Assembly (NCBI GenBank): GCA_017860075.1 | Contig: JAFNAH010000001.1 | Span: 1-23,406 of the forward strand | Length of the DNA stretch: 23,406 nucleotides | Source: Acidobacteriota bacterium | GTDB taxonomy: Bacteria > Acidobacteriota > UBA6911 | Direction: 5' to 3' | In this document: piece by piece, positions 15,547-23,406 of the stretch | How positions within the stretch are numbered: the first letter of the stretch is position 1 | How the letters are laid out: every line of letters starts with the position of its first letter | Translations under genes and position numbers: made by a program | The notes under the pieces: model-generated | The model's input: the letters and a program-made list of their open reading frames with translations, nothing else | What the model was told of the DNA's origin: nothing | Databases searched by the model: none

Positions 15547-17001
15547 ATGCGTTTCCGAGGCACCCTGGTCCTAGTGCTCATCTGCGCCGCCCTCGGCGCC
15601 TATGTCTACTTTTACGAGATCAAGGGCGGGGAGCAGCGCGAGAAGAAGAAGCAGGAGGCCGATCGCCTCTGGAAGGTTGAAAGCGCCAGCATTCAGCAGA
15701 TCGACCTGATCACATCGCAGGAGCACATCACGGCCGTGCGCAAAGGCGACAAGGAGTGGAAGATCACGGCACCCCGGACCGTCGATGCCGACGCCGACGA
15801 GCTCAACCGGATCGCCGGGTCCGCCGCCGAGATTACACGCGAGAGCGTGCTCGAAACGAACGCGAATGATCTCGCCAGGTTCGGCCTCGAGCCGCCCCAG
15901 CTGACCCTGCGGATCAAGATGAAGGACGGCAAGGAATACGAGGTCCGCTACGGGGAAAACAATCCCACAGGCAACTCCACCTACGCCACGATGCCGGGCA
16001 GCAAGGACGTCGTGCTCGTTGCCAGCTACACGGCATCGTCGTTTCGCAAGAAGCTCGACGACCTGCGCAACCGGTCCGTCCTGAACTTCGAGCAGTACGA
16101 CACCAATTCGCTGGACCTGCAGAGCGAAAAGGGCAGCATCCAGCTCACCAAGGAAAACGACAAGTGGTGGCTGCAGGGCAAACAGCACTGGGCGGCTGAT
16201 TCCTCCGCCGTCAGCGGACTGCTGAGCACCCTTGCCACCTCGCGCGTCAAAGAGTTCTTTGACGGCAGCCCCGACGATTACGTCAACCTGGGTTTCGACA
16301 AGCCCCTGCTTGATGTCCGGCTGACATACGGCAAGGACAGGGCAATCAAGCACCTCACGGTAGGGCTGGAGAAGTCCAGGCTGGTCATGAAGGGACAGAA
16401 ACCTTCGAAGAAACCGGATGAGAAAAAGGATGCCGCGGAGACCGGTTCCTCCGAACTCTATCTGGCCCGGGACGAATCGCGTCCGGGGATGTTCTTTGTC
16501 GACAAGGAGTTCATAGACAAGGTTCGTAAGGGACCCGCTGATTTGCGCGACAAGGCGCTGGCCTCGTTCCAACGCTGGGACATCGATTCCATAACACTGA
16601 CCAATGCCAAGGGAACCTTCAACCTTGCCAAGGCAGAGGGTGGAGGCGACTGGGTGCTGGGGGACAGCAAGAAGAAGGCCAAGTGGGACGTGGTGAACGG
16701 CATTCTGGACGCTCTCGAAAAACCGGTCAAAGAGTTCGTCGACTCGCCCGCAGCCCCGGCGACCTATGGCCTGGACAAGCCCACCGTCCGTGTTGTCCTC
16801 AAGCAGAAGGGTCAGGTTAAACTGGAGTGTGAGTTCGGCAAGGAGACGAAGGATGGCGTCTACTCCCAGGTAAAAGGGGAAACGTCCGTGAAAGTAGCCG
16901 ACAAGGAAAGCATGGAGAAGCTGGGCAAGGGTGAGTCCGACCTGGTCGAACCCCCGCCCGCAGCGCCGGCAGCAGGTGCGCCGGCCACCTCCAAGAAGTA
17001 G
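15547..17001 (+). CDS. DUF4340 protein, three-module periplasmic partner of the Gld-type ABC system
   Basis: The function is unknown. The 484 residues start with one transmembrane or signal-anchor segment (about 5-23, GTLVLVLICAALGAYVYFY) and then a long charged exported region. Three copies of one module can be seen: about 46-160, 178-275 and 338-450. Each has the pattern (hydrophobic)-D-(S/T/Q)-I-x-L, then K-x-x-x-x-W-x-(I/L), then a (D/E)-rich helix, then (F/Y)G-L-x-(K/P)P before a beta strand. A lysine-rich linker (282-300) separates modules 2 and 3, and the tail is Pro/Ala rich (468-484). The ATG is 1 base after the GldG-like stop with AGGAGG 4 bases upstream, so it is translationally linked. 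DUF4340 genes commonly sit beside GldG-like genes. There is no cysteine for lipidation at the N-terminal segment except C13, which lacks a proper lipobox. Confidence 0.85.
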   Translation: MRFRGTLVLVLICAALGAYVYFYEIKGGEQREKKKQEADRLWKVESASIQQIDLITSQEHITAVRKGDKEWKITAPRTVDADADELNRIAGSAAEITRESVLETNANDLARFGLEPPQLTLRIKMKDGKEYEVRYGENNPTGNSTYATMPGSKDVVLVASYTASSFRKKLDDLRNRSVLNFEQYDTNSLDLQSEKGSIQLTKENDKWWLQGKQHWAADSSAVSGLLSTLATSRVKEFFDGSPDDYVNLGFDKPLLDVRLTYGKDRAIKHLTVGLEKSRLVMKGQKPSKKPDEKKDAAETGSSELYLARDESRPGMFFVDKEFIDKVRKGPADLRDKALASFQRWDIDSITLTNAKGTFNLAKAEGGGDWVLGDSKKKAKWDVVNGILDALEKPVKEFVDSPAAPATYGLDKPTVRVVLKQKGQVKLECEFGKETKDGVYSQVKGETSVKVADKESMEKLGKGESDLVEPPPAAPAAGAPATSKK

Positions 17002-17039
17002 CGGGAAAGCGGACGCAGCGCGGCCGCGAGTTTTGCTCT

Positions 17040-17068
17040 TTGCCATCCTCGCGGCTCTGCGCTATACT
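17040..17068 (+). promoter_or_regulatory. strong candidate promoter of the rimP-nusA-infB operon
   Basis: TTGCCA (17040-17045) and TATACT (17063-17068) are 17 bases apart, each matching 5/6 of the sigma-70 consensus. This is the best promoter match I found in the window. The start would be near 17075, giving a leader of about 58 bases. Confidence 0.65.
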
Positions 17069-17090
17069 TCCAGGGTCCTGGCTTTGAAAG

Positions 17091-17121
17091 AAGGTGGGCG
17101 GAGTGCCCACCTTTTGTTTTT
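17091..17121 (+). terminator. terminator-like hairpin in the rimP leader
   Basis: AAGGTGGGC (17091-17099) and GCCCACCTT (17105-17113) form a perfect 9-bp stem with loop GGAGT, followed by TTGTTTTT. It can end transcripts from the DUF4340 operon, but it also lies inside the rimP leader, downstream of the TTGCCA/TATACT promoter and only 11 bases before the rimP start. Attenuation or NusA-dependent control is therefore plausible. Confidence 0.75.
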
Positions 17122-17132
17122 AGGGGGTATGA

Positions 17133-17630
17133 ATGGTCCATAACGAGCGGGAATCGCTGGTCGGCAGCATCACCGCTCTTGCGGAGCAGGTCGCAGCTTC
17201 CATGGGGATGGAAGTCGTACTCGTGGAAATCAAGGGCGGCGGCCGGTCGGTAGTCCGCGTGTATATTGATCAGGCGGGCGGGGTGTCGGTCGACGATTGT
17301 GAGCGTTTCAGCAAGCGCTTCTCCGTCCTGCTGGATGTGGAAGACTGCGTCCCGTTCAGCTACGTTCTGGAAGTATCATCCCCAGGCCTCGATCGCCCGC
17401 TCGTGCGCGAAGCCGACTTTCAGCGTTTCACGGGCAAGCAGGTCAAGGTGCGCACGGGTCAGCCTCTGCAGGGGCAGCGCAATTTCCGGGGAAGGATCCT
17501 CGGCGCCTCCGGCGGCAACATCAGACTCGAGCTCTCTCCGGGACAGCAGGTCGAGATGGCCCTGTCGCAAATCGAGAGAGCCAATCTGGTGGTGGAGATT
17601 CAGGCCACGAGGAACGGGAGTCTCAGGTAA
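17133..17630 (+). CDS. rimP: ribosome maturation factor RimP
   Basis: RimP helps late maturation of the 30S ribosomal subunit in the cytoplasm. The 165 residues have the expected two domains: an N-terminal alpha/beta domain with VVLVEIKGGGRSVVRVYIDQ and GVSVDDCERFSKRFSVLLD, the conserved YVLEVSSPGLDRPL near 84-97, and a C-terminal SH3-like beta domain (about 98-165) with FRGRILGASGGNIRLEL. The ATG at 17133 follows GGGGG (17123-17127) at 5 bases; the ATG at 17129 is out of frame and stops after four codons. The rimP stop overlaps the nusA start (TAATG), so the two are translationally coupled. Confidence 0.96.
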   Translation: MVHNERESLVGSITALAEQVAASMGMEVVLVEIKGGGRSVVRVYIDQAGGVSVDDCERFSKRFSVLLDVEDCVPFSYVLEVSSPGLDRPLVREADFQRFTGKQVKVRTGQPLQGQRNFRGRILGASGGNIRLELSPGQQVEMALSQIERANLVVEIQATRNGSLR

Positions 17631-19084
17631 TGAGCAACATCATTCTTCAGACTATCGAGCAGATCAGTAAAGAGAAGAACATCGACCCGAAGATCATTAT
17701 CACGGCGCTTGAAGACGCCATGGTCGCAGCTTCTCGGAAATTTTACAGGACCAACGAGGACATCAGCGCCCGGTTCGACCAGGAAACCGGCATGCTGGAG
17801 ATTTTCGCTGTCAAACGCGTGGTCGAGAATGTCGAGGACCCAAGCCTGGAGATCTCGCTGGAAGAGGCGAGGGAGATCGATCCCAGCCTCGGTATCGACG
17901 ACACCGTCGAACTGCCGAAGCCGACCGACGTACTCGGCCGGATCGCGGCGCAGACCGCGAAGCAAGTCATCCTGCAGAAGGTTCGCGACGCGGAACGACA
18001 GAATATCTTCAACGATTATTCCCAGAAGGTGGGCGAACTGATCACCGGCGTGGTGAAACGTTTCGAGGGCCCGGACATCATCGTCGACATCGGCAAGACG
18101 GAAGCGATGCTGCCGCTGCGCGAACAGTCACGAGCCGAGGCCTACAAGCAAGGCGAGCGAATCAGGACTGTCATCGTCAAGGTGCTGCCGATCGCCAAGG
18201 GCCCGCAGGTGATTCTCTCCAGAACCGACCCGCAGATGCTGGTCCGCCTGTTCGAGATCGAGATCCCCGAGATTTACGACGGCACGATCGTGGTTAAGAA
18301 CGCCGTGCGCGAACCCGGAGACAGGGCCAAGATTGCAGTGGCCTCGACGGACAGGGATGTCGATCCGGTGGGAGCTTGCGTCGGCATGAAGGGATCGCGC
18401 ATCAATTCCATCATCCGCGAGTTGCGGGGCGAGAAGATCGACATCGTGCAGTGGTCCGAAGACGCGGCGCAGTTCGCGGCCAACGCCCTGAGCCCGGCCA
18501 AGATCTCCAAGGTTCTTATCCTCGATGCCGCCGAACGCCGGATGGAGGTGATAGTCGAGGAGAAGCAGCAGTCACTGGCCATCGGTAAGAAGGGCCAGAA
18601 CGTGCGCCTGGCGTCGAAACTGATCGGCTGGCAGATCGATGTCAAGTCCGAGGAGCAGAAGAAGATGGAAGTTCTGAGCGTGATGGAGTCGCTCACCTCC
18701 TCCTCGACGCCACTGACGGAACTCGAAGGCATCAGCGAAAGACTTGTCGAGAAGATGCGCGAGGCCGGCATAGTGAACGTGGAACGCATCCTCGAACTCG
18801 GTATCGATAAGCTGCAGGAAATACCGGGAATCGGCGAGAAGACGGCTGCCAAGATCATGGAAGCCGCGCGGGATCTGTTCGAGGAGGTCGAGATCGAAGT
18901 GCCTGAAGGGATCGAGCTGCCGATGGCGATTCAGGCCACGACGCCTCATGAGGAAGCGCCCGGTTCCGAGCCGGAACAGCCGCCCGCGGAAGAGCAGGCC
19001 CCGGCGGACGCTGAGCCGGCGGTCAGCGAGAAGGATCCGGCAGTGGAGACCGAAGGCGCCGCCAAGCCACCTGAAGACAAGTAA
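17630..19084 (+). CDS. nusA: transcription termination/antitermination factor NusA
   Basis: NusA binds RNA polymerase and nascent RNA and controls pausing, termination and antitermination. The 484 residues show the N-terminal polymerase-binding domain (1-130, with DPKIIITALEDAMVAASRK), an S1 domain (about 134-200, with GVVKRFEGPDIIVDIGKTEAML), two KH domains (about 205-345, with VGACVGMKGSRINSIIREL and AIGKKGQNVRLASKL), and a C-terminal helix-hairpin-helix region (about 362-415, with LQEIPGIGEKTAAKIMEAA). An acidic, Pro/Glu/Ala-rich tail of about 55 residues ends the protein. It is the second gene of the operon. The usual next gene ylxR is missing; infB follows after 106 bases. Confidence 0.97.
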   Translation: MSNIILQTIEQISKEKNIDPKIIITALEDAMVAASRKFYRTNEDISARFDQETGMLEIFAVKRVVENVEDPSLEISLEEAREIDPSLGIDDTVELPKPTDVLGRIAAQTAKQVILQKVRDAERQNIFNDYSQKVGELITGVVKRFEGPDIIVDIGKTEAMLPLREQSRAEAYKQGERIRTVIVKVLPIAKGPQVILSRTDPQMLVRLFEIEIPEIYDGTIVVKNAVREPGDRAKIAVASTDRDVDPVGACVGMKGSRINSIIRELRGEKIDIVQWSEDAAQFAANALSPAKISKVLILDAAERRMEVIVEEKQQSLAIGKKGQNVRLASKLIGWQIDVKSEEQKKMEVLSVMESLTSSSTPLTELEGISERLVEKMREAGIVNVERILELGIDKLQEIPGIGEKTAAKIMEAARDLFEEVEIEVPEGIELPMAIQATTPHEEAPGSEPEQPPAEEQAPADAEPAVSEKDPAVETEGAAKPPEDK

Positions 19085-19096
19085 TTTCCACCCTGT

Positions 19097-19114
19097 GATC
19101 TCGGTGATGAGATC
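19097..19114. repeat. small inverted repeat between nusA and infB
   Basis: GATCTC (19097-19102) and GAGATC (19109-19114) form a perfect 6-bp stem with loop GGTGAT, 12 bases after the nusA stop. No T-run follows, so it is more likely a processing or translational-control structure than a terminator. Confidence 0.4.
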
Positions 19115-19190
19115 CAGCGCGGTTGCAAAGGGCGGCAGGTATGATCTAAGATTTCCGTTTGGCCTTTGAGGCAAAGAGGTCGCAGTCCAG

Positions 19191-21881
19191 ATGGACAAAA
19201 TCACAGTTGCGGAATTGGCTGCCGAGTGCTCGGTTCAAAACCAGGTAGTGCTGGGTGAACTGAAGCGCCTGGGTCTCTACGTCTTTTCACCCTCGGCGAC
19301 CATCGACCTGAGCTTCGCGGAGACGATCCGCAAGAAGATTATTTCCCAGCGGGAAGCGGAGCAGGCAAGGCTGGCGGAAGCCGAGAAGAAAGAGCAGGAA
19401 GCCGCCAAGAAACTCGAAAAGAAGGCAGCGAAGACCGCTAAGAAGGCTGCTGCCGTCGAAGTGGCCCCTCCGAAAGAGGCGCCGGCCGCCAGGAAAGGCA
19501 AGAAACCCGCCGCAAAAGCCAAAGCCCCCGAGCCTCCAACGGTCGAGGAGGTGCTGCCGAAACCTTCGCTCGCGCCCAGAAAAGGACGCAAGCACTTCGA
19601 CCGCGCGACCTCCGAGCTTGTCGAGTTCGTTCCGCCGGCAGGTGCGCCGTTGGTGGAAGTGCCGCCGGAAGAAGTGATCCCGGAGGTCGCTGCCGAGGTC
19701 GAAGCCGGCGTCGCGATTGCGCATCCGCCGGCGCCGACCCCGGTCGCTCCCGCAGCGCCCGGCGCCGCTGCCGAGGCGGCGGGAGTCGAACCGGTAGCGG
19801 CTGCACCCCCGACGGCTGCACTGGAATTGCCGGCGGAGCCCGCGCGCGCCCCCGAAGCTGCGCCCCAGCCCGGGACTGTCGCCAAGAAGATCGTTGTTCC
19901 GAAAGCCAAGACCAAGATCCTCCTGAGAACAGGCGCCGAGAAGATAGTCACTCCTGATGTCACGGACCGGATCCTCAAGGGCCTGCGCGAGGAGAAGGCG
20001 GGTCTGGTGAGGCCTATCGGCCCCACCAGGTTGATCAGGCGCAGGAAGCCCGGGAAGCCCGAAGCCCCTGTCGAGAGAGTTGCCAGGGTCATCGAGCTTC
20101 CGCGTCCTCCGATCAGCCCCGAGGACTTCAAGCCGATCTCCATTACTGAGGGTGTGACCCTGAAGGAACTCGCCGAGAAGATGGACATCAAGTCCAAGTT
20201 CATCATCGGGAAGCTTCTGGCGAAAGGGATCGTTGCCTCAGTGAACCAGGCACTGGACATCGACATCGCCAAGGAGATCTGCGCCGAGTTCGGGTACAGG
20301 GCGGAGGTCATCACGTTCGAGGAGGAGGCCGAACGGAGGCAGGAGATCCAGGACAGGCCTGAGGACTACGCCGGCCGGCCTCCCGTCGTAACCGTCATGG
20401 GGCACGTGGACCACGGCAAGACTTCGCTGCTGGACGCGATCCGAGAGACCCACGTCACGGAGCAGGAAGCCGGCGGGATCACGCAGCACATCGGCGCCTA
20501 CAGCGTCGAGGTGAACGGACGGTCCATCACGTTTCTCGATACGCCGGGCCACGAGGCCTTCACGCTCATGCGCGCCCGCGGCGCCCAGGCTACGGACATC
20601 GTGGTACTCGTGGTGGCAGCGGACGACGGCGTCATGCCGCAGACAATAGAGGCGATCCACCACGCGCGGGCTGCCAATGTCCCGATCGTGGTCGCAGTCA
20701 ACAAGATCGACAAACCCGGTGCCCAGGTCGACCGCGTGAAGCAGTCTCTTGCGGACCAGGGGCTTCTCGCCGAAGACTGGGGTGGTGACATCGTGACCGT
20801 GCCGGTTTCGGCGAAACAGAAGTCGAATATCGACCTCCTGCTCGAGATGATCCTCCTCGTCGCCGACATGAAGGACTTCAAAGCCAATCCGAAACGGCTG
20901 GCCAGCGGCGTAGTGCTCGAGGCGAAGCTGGACCGCGGCAGAGGTTCCGTGGCGACCGTGCTGGTGCAGAGCGGGACCCTGAGGGTTGGCGACGCCCTGG
21001 TGGCGGGTGCCGTCAGCGGGCGCGTTCGCGCGCTCGTGGGTGCACGCGGGCTCCACCTCGAGGCTGCCGAGCCGTCCGTGCCGGTCGAGATCCAGGGGTT
21101 GCAGGACCTCCCGCACGCCGGCGATACCTTCCAGGTCTTCGAGGATGCGGCCAAGGCGCGTCAGGTTGCGGAATACCGGCAGACGAAGCAGCGCGAGAAG
21201 TCCCTGCAGGCGACTGCGCGCGTCTCGCTCCAGGCACTCTACCAGCAGATGAAGGAGGGAAGGGTCAAGGAGCTGCCCATCATCCTGAAATGCGACGTTC
21301 AGGGGTCGGTGGAGGTCCTCACCGACGTTCTGAACAAGCTCAGCACCGAAAAGGTCAAGGTGCGCATCCTCCACAGCGGCGCCGGCGCCGTCACAGAGAC
21401 CGATGTGCTGCTCGCTTCCGCGTCGAACGCGATCATCATCGGTTTCAGCGTGCGGCCGGAACGCAAGGCGCAGGAACTCGCGGAAGTCGAAGGCGTGGAG
21501 ATCCGCTTGTACACGGTGATCTACAACGTCGCGAACGACATCAAGAACGCGATGATCGGATTGCTGGAATACAAGACACAGGAAAAGTACCTGGGACGCG
21601 CCGAAGTCCGGGACACCTTCCGGGTGCCCAAGTTCGGGTTCGTGGCGGGTTCTCACGTTCTTGACGGGATGATCAAGCGCAACGCGGAGGTACGCCTCCT
21701 GCGCGACAACGTGGTCGTCCACGAGGGCAAGATCGCGTCGCTGCGCCGGTTCAAGGACGACGTCGGCGAGGTCAAGTCCGGCTTCGAATGCGGGATCGGT
21801 TTTGAAGGTTTTTCTGACATAAAGGTCGGGGACATCATCGAGGCCTACACGATCGAGAAGATTCAGCCCACATCGTTGTAG
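19191..21881 (+). CDS. infB: translation initiation factor IF-2
   Basis: IF-2 is the GTPase that brings initiator fMet-tRNA to the 30S subunit and promotes subunit joining. The 896 residues start with an IF2-N module (1-55), then a low-complexity Lys/Ala/Pro/Glu linker (about 60-300), then a second IF2-N module (about 315-375, [20 protein letters not shown]). The G domain begins near 395 with G1 [11 protein letters not shown] (404-414), G3 DTPGHEAF, and G4 NKID. Domains II-IV follow, ending in the conserved [26 protein letters not shown] region. The start ATG has a weak AGAGGT site 12 bases upstream. A hexamer array begins directly at the stop codon. Confidence 0.97.
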   Translation: MDKITVAELAAECSVQNQVVLGELKRLGLYVFSPSATIDLSFAETIRKKIISQREAEQARLAEAEKKEQEAAKKLEKKAAKTAKKAAAVEVAPPKEAPAARKGKKPAAKAKAPEPPTVEEVLPKPSLAPRKGRKHFDRATSELVEFVPPAGAPLVEVPPEEVIPEVAAEVEAGVAIAHPPAPTPVAPAAPGAAAEAAGVEPVAAAPPTAALELPAEPARAPEAAPQPGTVAKKIVVPKAKTKILLRTGAEKIVTPDVTDRILKGLREEKAGLVRPIGPTRLIRRRKPGKPEAPVERVARVIELPRPPISPEDFKPISITEGVTLKELAEKMDIKSKFIIGKLLAKGIVASVNQALDIDIAKEICAEFGYRAEVITFEEEAERRQEIQDRPEDYAGRPPVVTVMGHVDHGKTSLLDAIRETHVTEQEAGGITQHIGAYSVEVNGRSITFLDTPGHEAFTLMRARGAQATDIVVLVVAADDGVMPQTIEAIHHARAANVPIVVAVNKIDKPGAQVDRVKQSLADQGLLAEDWGGDIVTVPVSAKQKSNIDLLLEMILLVADMKDFKANPKRLASGVVLEAKLDRGRGSVATVLVQSGTLRVGDALVAGAVSGRVRALVGARGLHLEAAEPSVPVEIQGLQDLPHAGDTFQVFEDAAKARQVAEYRQTKQREKSLQATARVSLQALYQQMKEGRVKELPIILKCDVQGSVEVLTDVLNKLSTEKVKVRILHSGAGAVTETDVLLASASNAIIIGFSVRPERKAQELAEVEGVEIRLYTVIYNVANDIKNAMIGLLEYKTQEKYLGRAEVRDTFRVPKFGFVAGSHVLDGMIKRNAEVRLLRDNVVVHEGKIASLRRFKDDVGEVKSGFECGIGFEGFSDIKVGDIIEAYTIEKIQPTSL

Positions 21882-21926
21882 CTCTCGGGGTCGGCATCGG
21901 AATCGGGATCGGTGCCGGCCGAGAGC
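21881..21926 (+). terminator. stem-loop enclosing a hexamer array directly after infB
   Basis: GCTCTCGG (21881-21888) and CCGAGAGC (21919-21926) form a perfect 8-bp stem starting on the last base of the infB stop codon. The loop is exactly five hexamer units: GGTCGG, CATCGG, AATCGG, GATCGG, TGCCGG. No T-run follows, so termination is unproven; it may be an mRNA-stabilising or attenuating structure within the operon. Confidence 0.5.
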
Positions 21927-22006
21927 TAACCTCAATCCTGAAGTCCGTCGGCTAGTCATGATTTCGAGTGCCGATGGCGATTGCGACCCCGATTCCGACC
22001 CCGACG
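21889..22006. repeat. mirrored hexanucleotide array, 5 plus 6 units, downstream of infB
   Basis: The left arm (21889-21918) is five NTCGGN-type units. The right arm (21971-22006) is six units in opposite orientation: CCGATG, GCGATT, GCGACC, CCGATT, CCGACC, CCGACG. The spacer is 52 bases. The architecture copies that of 2700-2860, with a different but related unit, again immediately after a gene's stop codon. Confidence 0.8.
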
Positions 22007-22030
22007 TCGGTAGAATCAGACGGTCGGTTT

Positions 22031-22318
22031 ATGCCTATCGCCTACTGCACGCTGGAACTCTACCTCCCCTATTCCCGATCGCTGAAGGAGAAGCGAATGG
22101 TTCTGCGCAAGGCGCAGGACCGCCTCCGGGCGCGCTCCAACTTTTCCGTCGCGGAAGTCGACTACCAGGATCTCTGGCAGCGCGCCAAACTGGCCGCAGT
22201 GACAGTCGGCTCCGACAACGCGGTACTCGAACGGGCCGCCCAGCAGTTTGTGCACGAGGCTGAAGATATCCTGGGTGACCTCCTGGTCGACTGCCAGGTA
22301 ACATTCATCGAACCCTGA
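22031..22318 (+). CDS. DUF503 family protein (YlxP-like)
   Basis: This 95-residue protein belongs to the DUF503/YlxP family found between infB and rbfA in many bacteria. YlxP has been linked to ribosome or rbfA-associated functions, but its role is not firmly known. The hallmark SLKEKRMVLRKAQDRLRARSNFSVAEVDYQDLWQRAKLAAVTVGSD is clear (residues 16-57). I chose the ATG at 22031 because family members begin a few residues before the first beta strand (YCTLELYLPYS). The same frame stays open upstream to ATG 21968, through the hexamer array, adding a Pro/Thr/Ile-rich 21-residue extension that I doubt is real. No strong ribosome-binding site precedes 22031. rbfA starts 6 bases after its stop. Confidence 0.88.
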   Translation: MPIAYCTLELYLPYSRSLKEKRMVLRKAQDRLRARSNFSVAEVDYQDLWQRAKLAAVTVGSDNAVLERAAQQFVHEAEDILGDLLVDCQVTFIEP

Positions 22319-22324
22319 GTTGCG

Positions 22325-22672
22325 ATGCAGACATCACGAAGACCGCAGAGACTGGCCCTGCAGATTCAGCAGGAAATCAGCACGATGCTCTTCCGCAACG
22401 TGAAGGACCGGAGGATCGGCATGGTCACGGTTACCGGTGTCGATCTGAGCCCCGACCTCCGTCACGCCCGGGTGTATGTCTCGTGCATGGGAACCGACCA
22501 GGATAGGGCGGCGAGCCTGCAGGCCTTGAATCACGCCGCCGGCTGGATCCGGCACGAGCTCGGTCAGCGCATCCGGATGAAGTTCCTGCCCGAAGTGGTT
22601 TTTTTCACCGACTCTTCGCTCGAATACGGCGAGCGCATAGACCGGCTGCTGGATGAGATCAAGGAGCAATAA
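22325..22672 (+). CDS. rbfA: 30S ribosome-binding factor RbfA
   Basis: RbfA binds the 30S subunit near the 16S rRNA 5' end and is needed for its maturation and cold adaptation. The 115 residues form the expected small KH-like domain: RRPQRLALQIQQEISTMLF at the N terminus, VTVTGVDLSPDLRHARVYVS in the middle, and MKFLPEVVFFTDSSLEYGERIDRLL at the C terminus. The ATG at 22325 lies 6 bases after the DUF503 stop and has only a weak ribosome-binding site, so coupling is likely. truB starts 15 bases downstream; the DHH phosphoesterase gene often placed here is absent. Confidence 0.96.
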   Translation: MQTSRRPQRLALQIQQEISTMLFRNVKDRRIGMVTVTGVDLSPDLRHARVYVSCMGTDQDRAASLQALNHAAGWIRHELGQRIRMKFLPEVVFFTDSSLEYGERIDRLLDEIKEQ

Positions 22673-22687
22673 CCCTTCGGGGATCGG

Positions 22688-23406
22688 ATGATCGCGATGG
22701 ACGGCGTCCTGGTTATCGACAAGCCTGCTGACTGGACCTCTCACGATGTGGTGGCCAAGGTGCGCAAGATCACGCACATCAAGAAGGTCGGACACACCGG
22801 CACGCTGGATCCGTTCGCGACCGGCGTGTTGCCCCTGACAATAGGGCGCGCCACGAGGCTGACCAATTATTTCCTCGCATCGGACAAGCATTACCGCGGG
22901 GTGATCCGGTTCGGCTTCGCCACCACGACCTTCGATCTCGAGGGCGAGCCGCTGAGCGAAGACACGCATCCCGAACTTGACCGGCAGGGACTCGAGGAGA
23001 TTTTCAGGAAGTATACGGGAACCGTCGAGCAGACCGTGCCGCCCTATTCGGCCAGGAAGGTGAACGGGCAGCCGATGTACCGGTACGCTCGCAAAGGGAT
23101 TGCGTTGGCACCGGCGACCAAACAGGTCCAAATCCGGTCCTTGACTCTGCTCGCGGTGCGCGGCTGCGAGGTCGAGTTCGAGCTTTCCTGCGCCGCAGGG
23201 ACCTATGCGCGCAGCCTGGCCCATGACCTCGGCCGCGATATCGGCTCCGGGGCTCATCTGATCCAACTGCGCCGCATCCGCAGCGGAGAGTTCCCGATCG
23301 AAAACGCAATCCCCCTGATCAAGGAGGGGGAATTTCACCCTCGTGAGTTTTACATCGAGCGCATCATCCCGATGCAAGACCTCCTGCAGGAGATACCGTC
23401 AATCGT
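22688..23406 (+). CDS. truB: tRNA pseudouridine-55 synthase, 3' end outside the window
   Basis: TruB converts U55 of tRNA T-loops to pseudouridine. The 239 visible codons show the N-terminal GVLVIDKPADWTSHDVV, motif KKVGHTGTLDPFATGVLP with catalytic D41, PPYSARKVNGQPMYRYARKG, and the CAAGTYARSLAHDLG motif near 176-190. The frame is open to the last base, so the C-terminal part (typically another 50-70 residues, sometimes a PUA domain) is cut off. The ATG at 22688 has GGGG 6 bases upstream; the ATG at 22697 (MDGVLVIDKP) is the alternative and fits many family members. It follows rbfA by 15 bases. Confidence 0.95.
   Translation, partial: MIAMDGVLVIDKPADWTSHDVVAKVRKITHIKKVGHTGTLDPFATGVLPLTIGRATRLTNYFLASDKHYRGVIRFGFATTTFDLEGEPLSEDTHPELDRQGLEEIFRKYTGTVEQTVPPYSARKVNGQPMYRYARKGIALAPATKQVQIRSLTLLAVRGCEVEFELSCAAGTYARSLAHDLGRDIGSGAHLIQLRRIRSGEFPIENAIPLIKEGEFHPREFYIERIIPMQDLLQEIPSI

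Noticed and set aside
14031..15581. A 516-residue minus-strand open frame opposite the GldG-like gene.
   Set aside because: It is antisense to a clear family member and within a tightly coupled + strand operon.
19123..19145. TTGCAA and TATGAT as a promoter for infB.
   Set aside because: The spacer is only 11 bases, too short for a sigma-70 promoter.

Overview
The window is a compact, GC-rich bacterial chromosomal segment with three kinds of content: a glycogen/alpha-glucan cluster, an uncharacterised Gld-type ABC export cluster, and the conserved rimP-nusA-infB-rbfA-truB translation/transcription block. The lineage cannot be fixed from the sequence. The gene order infB-DUF503-rbfA-truB, an RpoD with a long non-conserved region, and the GldF/GldG/DUF4340 cluster together suggest a Desulfobacterota/Acidobacteriota/Myxococcota-like bacterium. 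This is inference only. I see no rRNA, tRNA, CRISPR array, transposase or phage gene.

Layout. Positions 32-1201 (+) encode a glutaryl-CoA dehydrogenase-type acyl-CoA dehydrogenase. From 9474 down to 1219 on the minus strand runs glgB (branching enzyme), a GH57 glucanohydrolase, glgP (alpha-glucan phosphorylase) and galT. The first two are intact. The last two are both frame-broken: glgP by an out-of-frame deletion near its 3' end, and galT by a perfect 14-bp tandem duplication whose removal restores exactly 349 codons plus a stop. An HU-family gene (+, 9793-10065) and rpoD (-, 10140-11720) converge on a shared bidirectional terminator. A promoter-rich 490-bp gap then leads to a + strand operon of ABC ATPase, ABC-2 permease, GldG-like protein and DUF4340 protein (12211-17001).

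The rimP operon follows, with a strong sigma-70-like promoter (TTGCCA-17-TATACT) and a terminator-like hairpin inside its very short leader. It comprises rimP, nusA, infB, DUF503, rbfA and a truB cut by the window end. ylxR is absent between nusA and infB, and no DHH phosphoesterase gene (nrnA) lies between rbfA and truB.

The most unusual non-coding structure is a family of period-6 arrays. Two are mirrored pairs: 8 plus 8 units of NTNGAC just after the glgP stop (2700-2860), and 5 plus 6 units of NTCGGN just after the infB stop (21889-22006). A short single tract lies at 2642-2665. Each mirrored pair can fold into a long imperfect hairpin, and when read in one frame each encodes an alternating dipeptide. 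They look like an intergenic repeat family rather than genes or CRISPRs.
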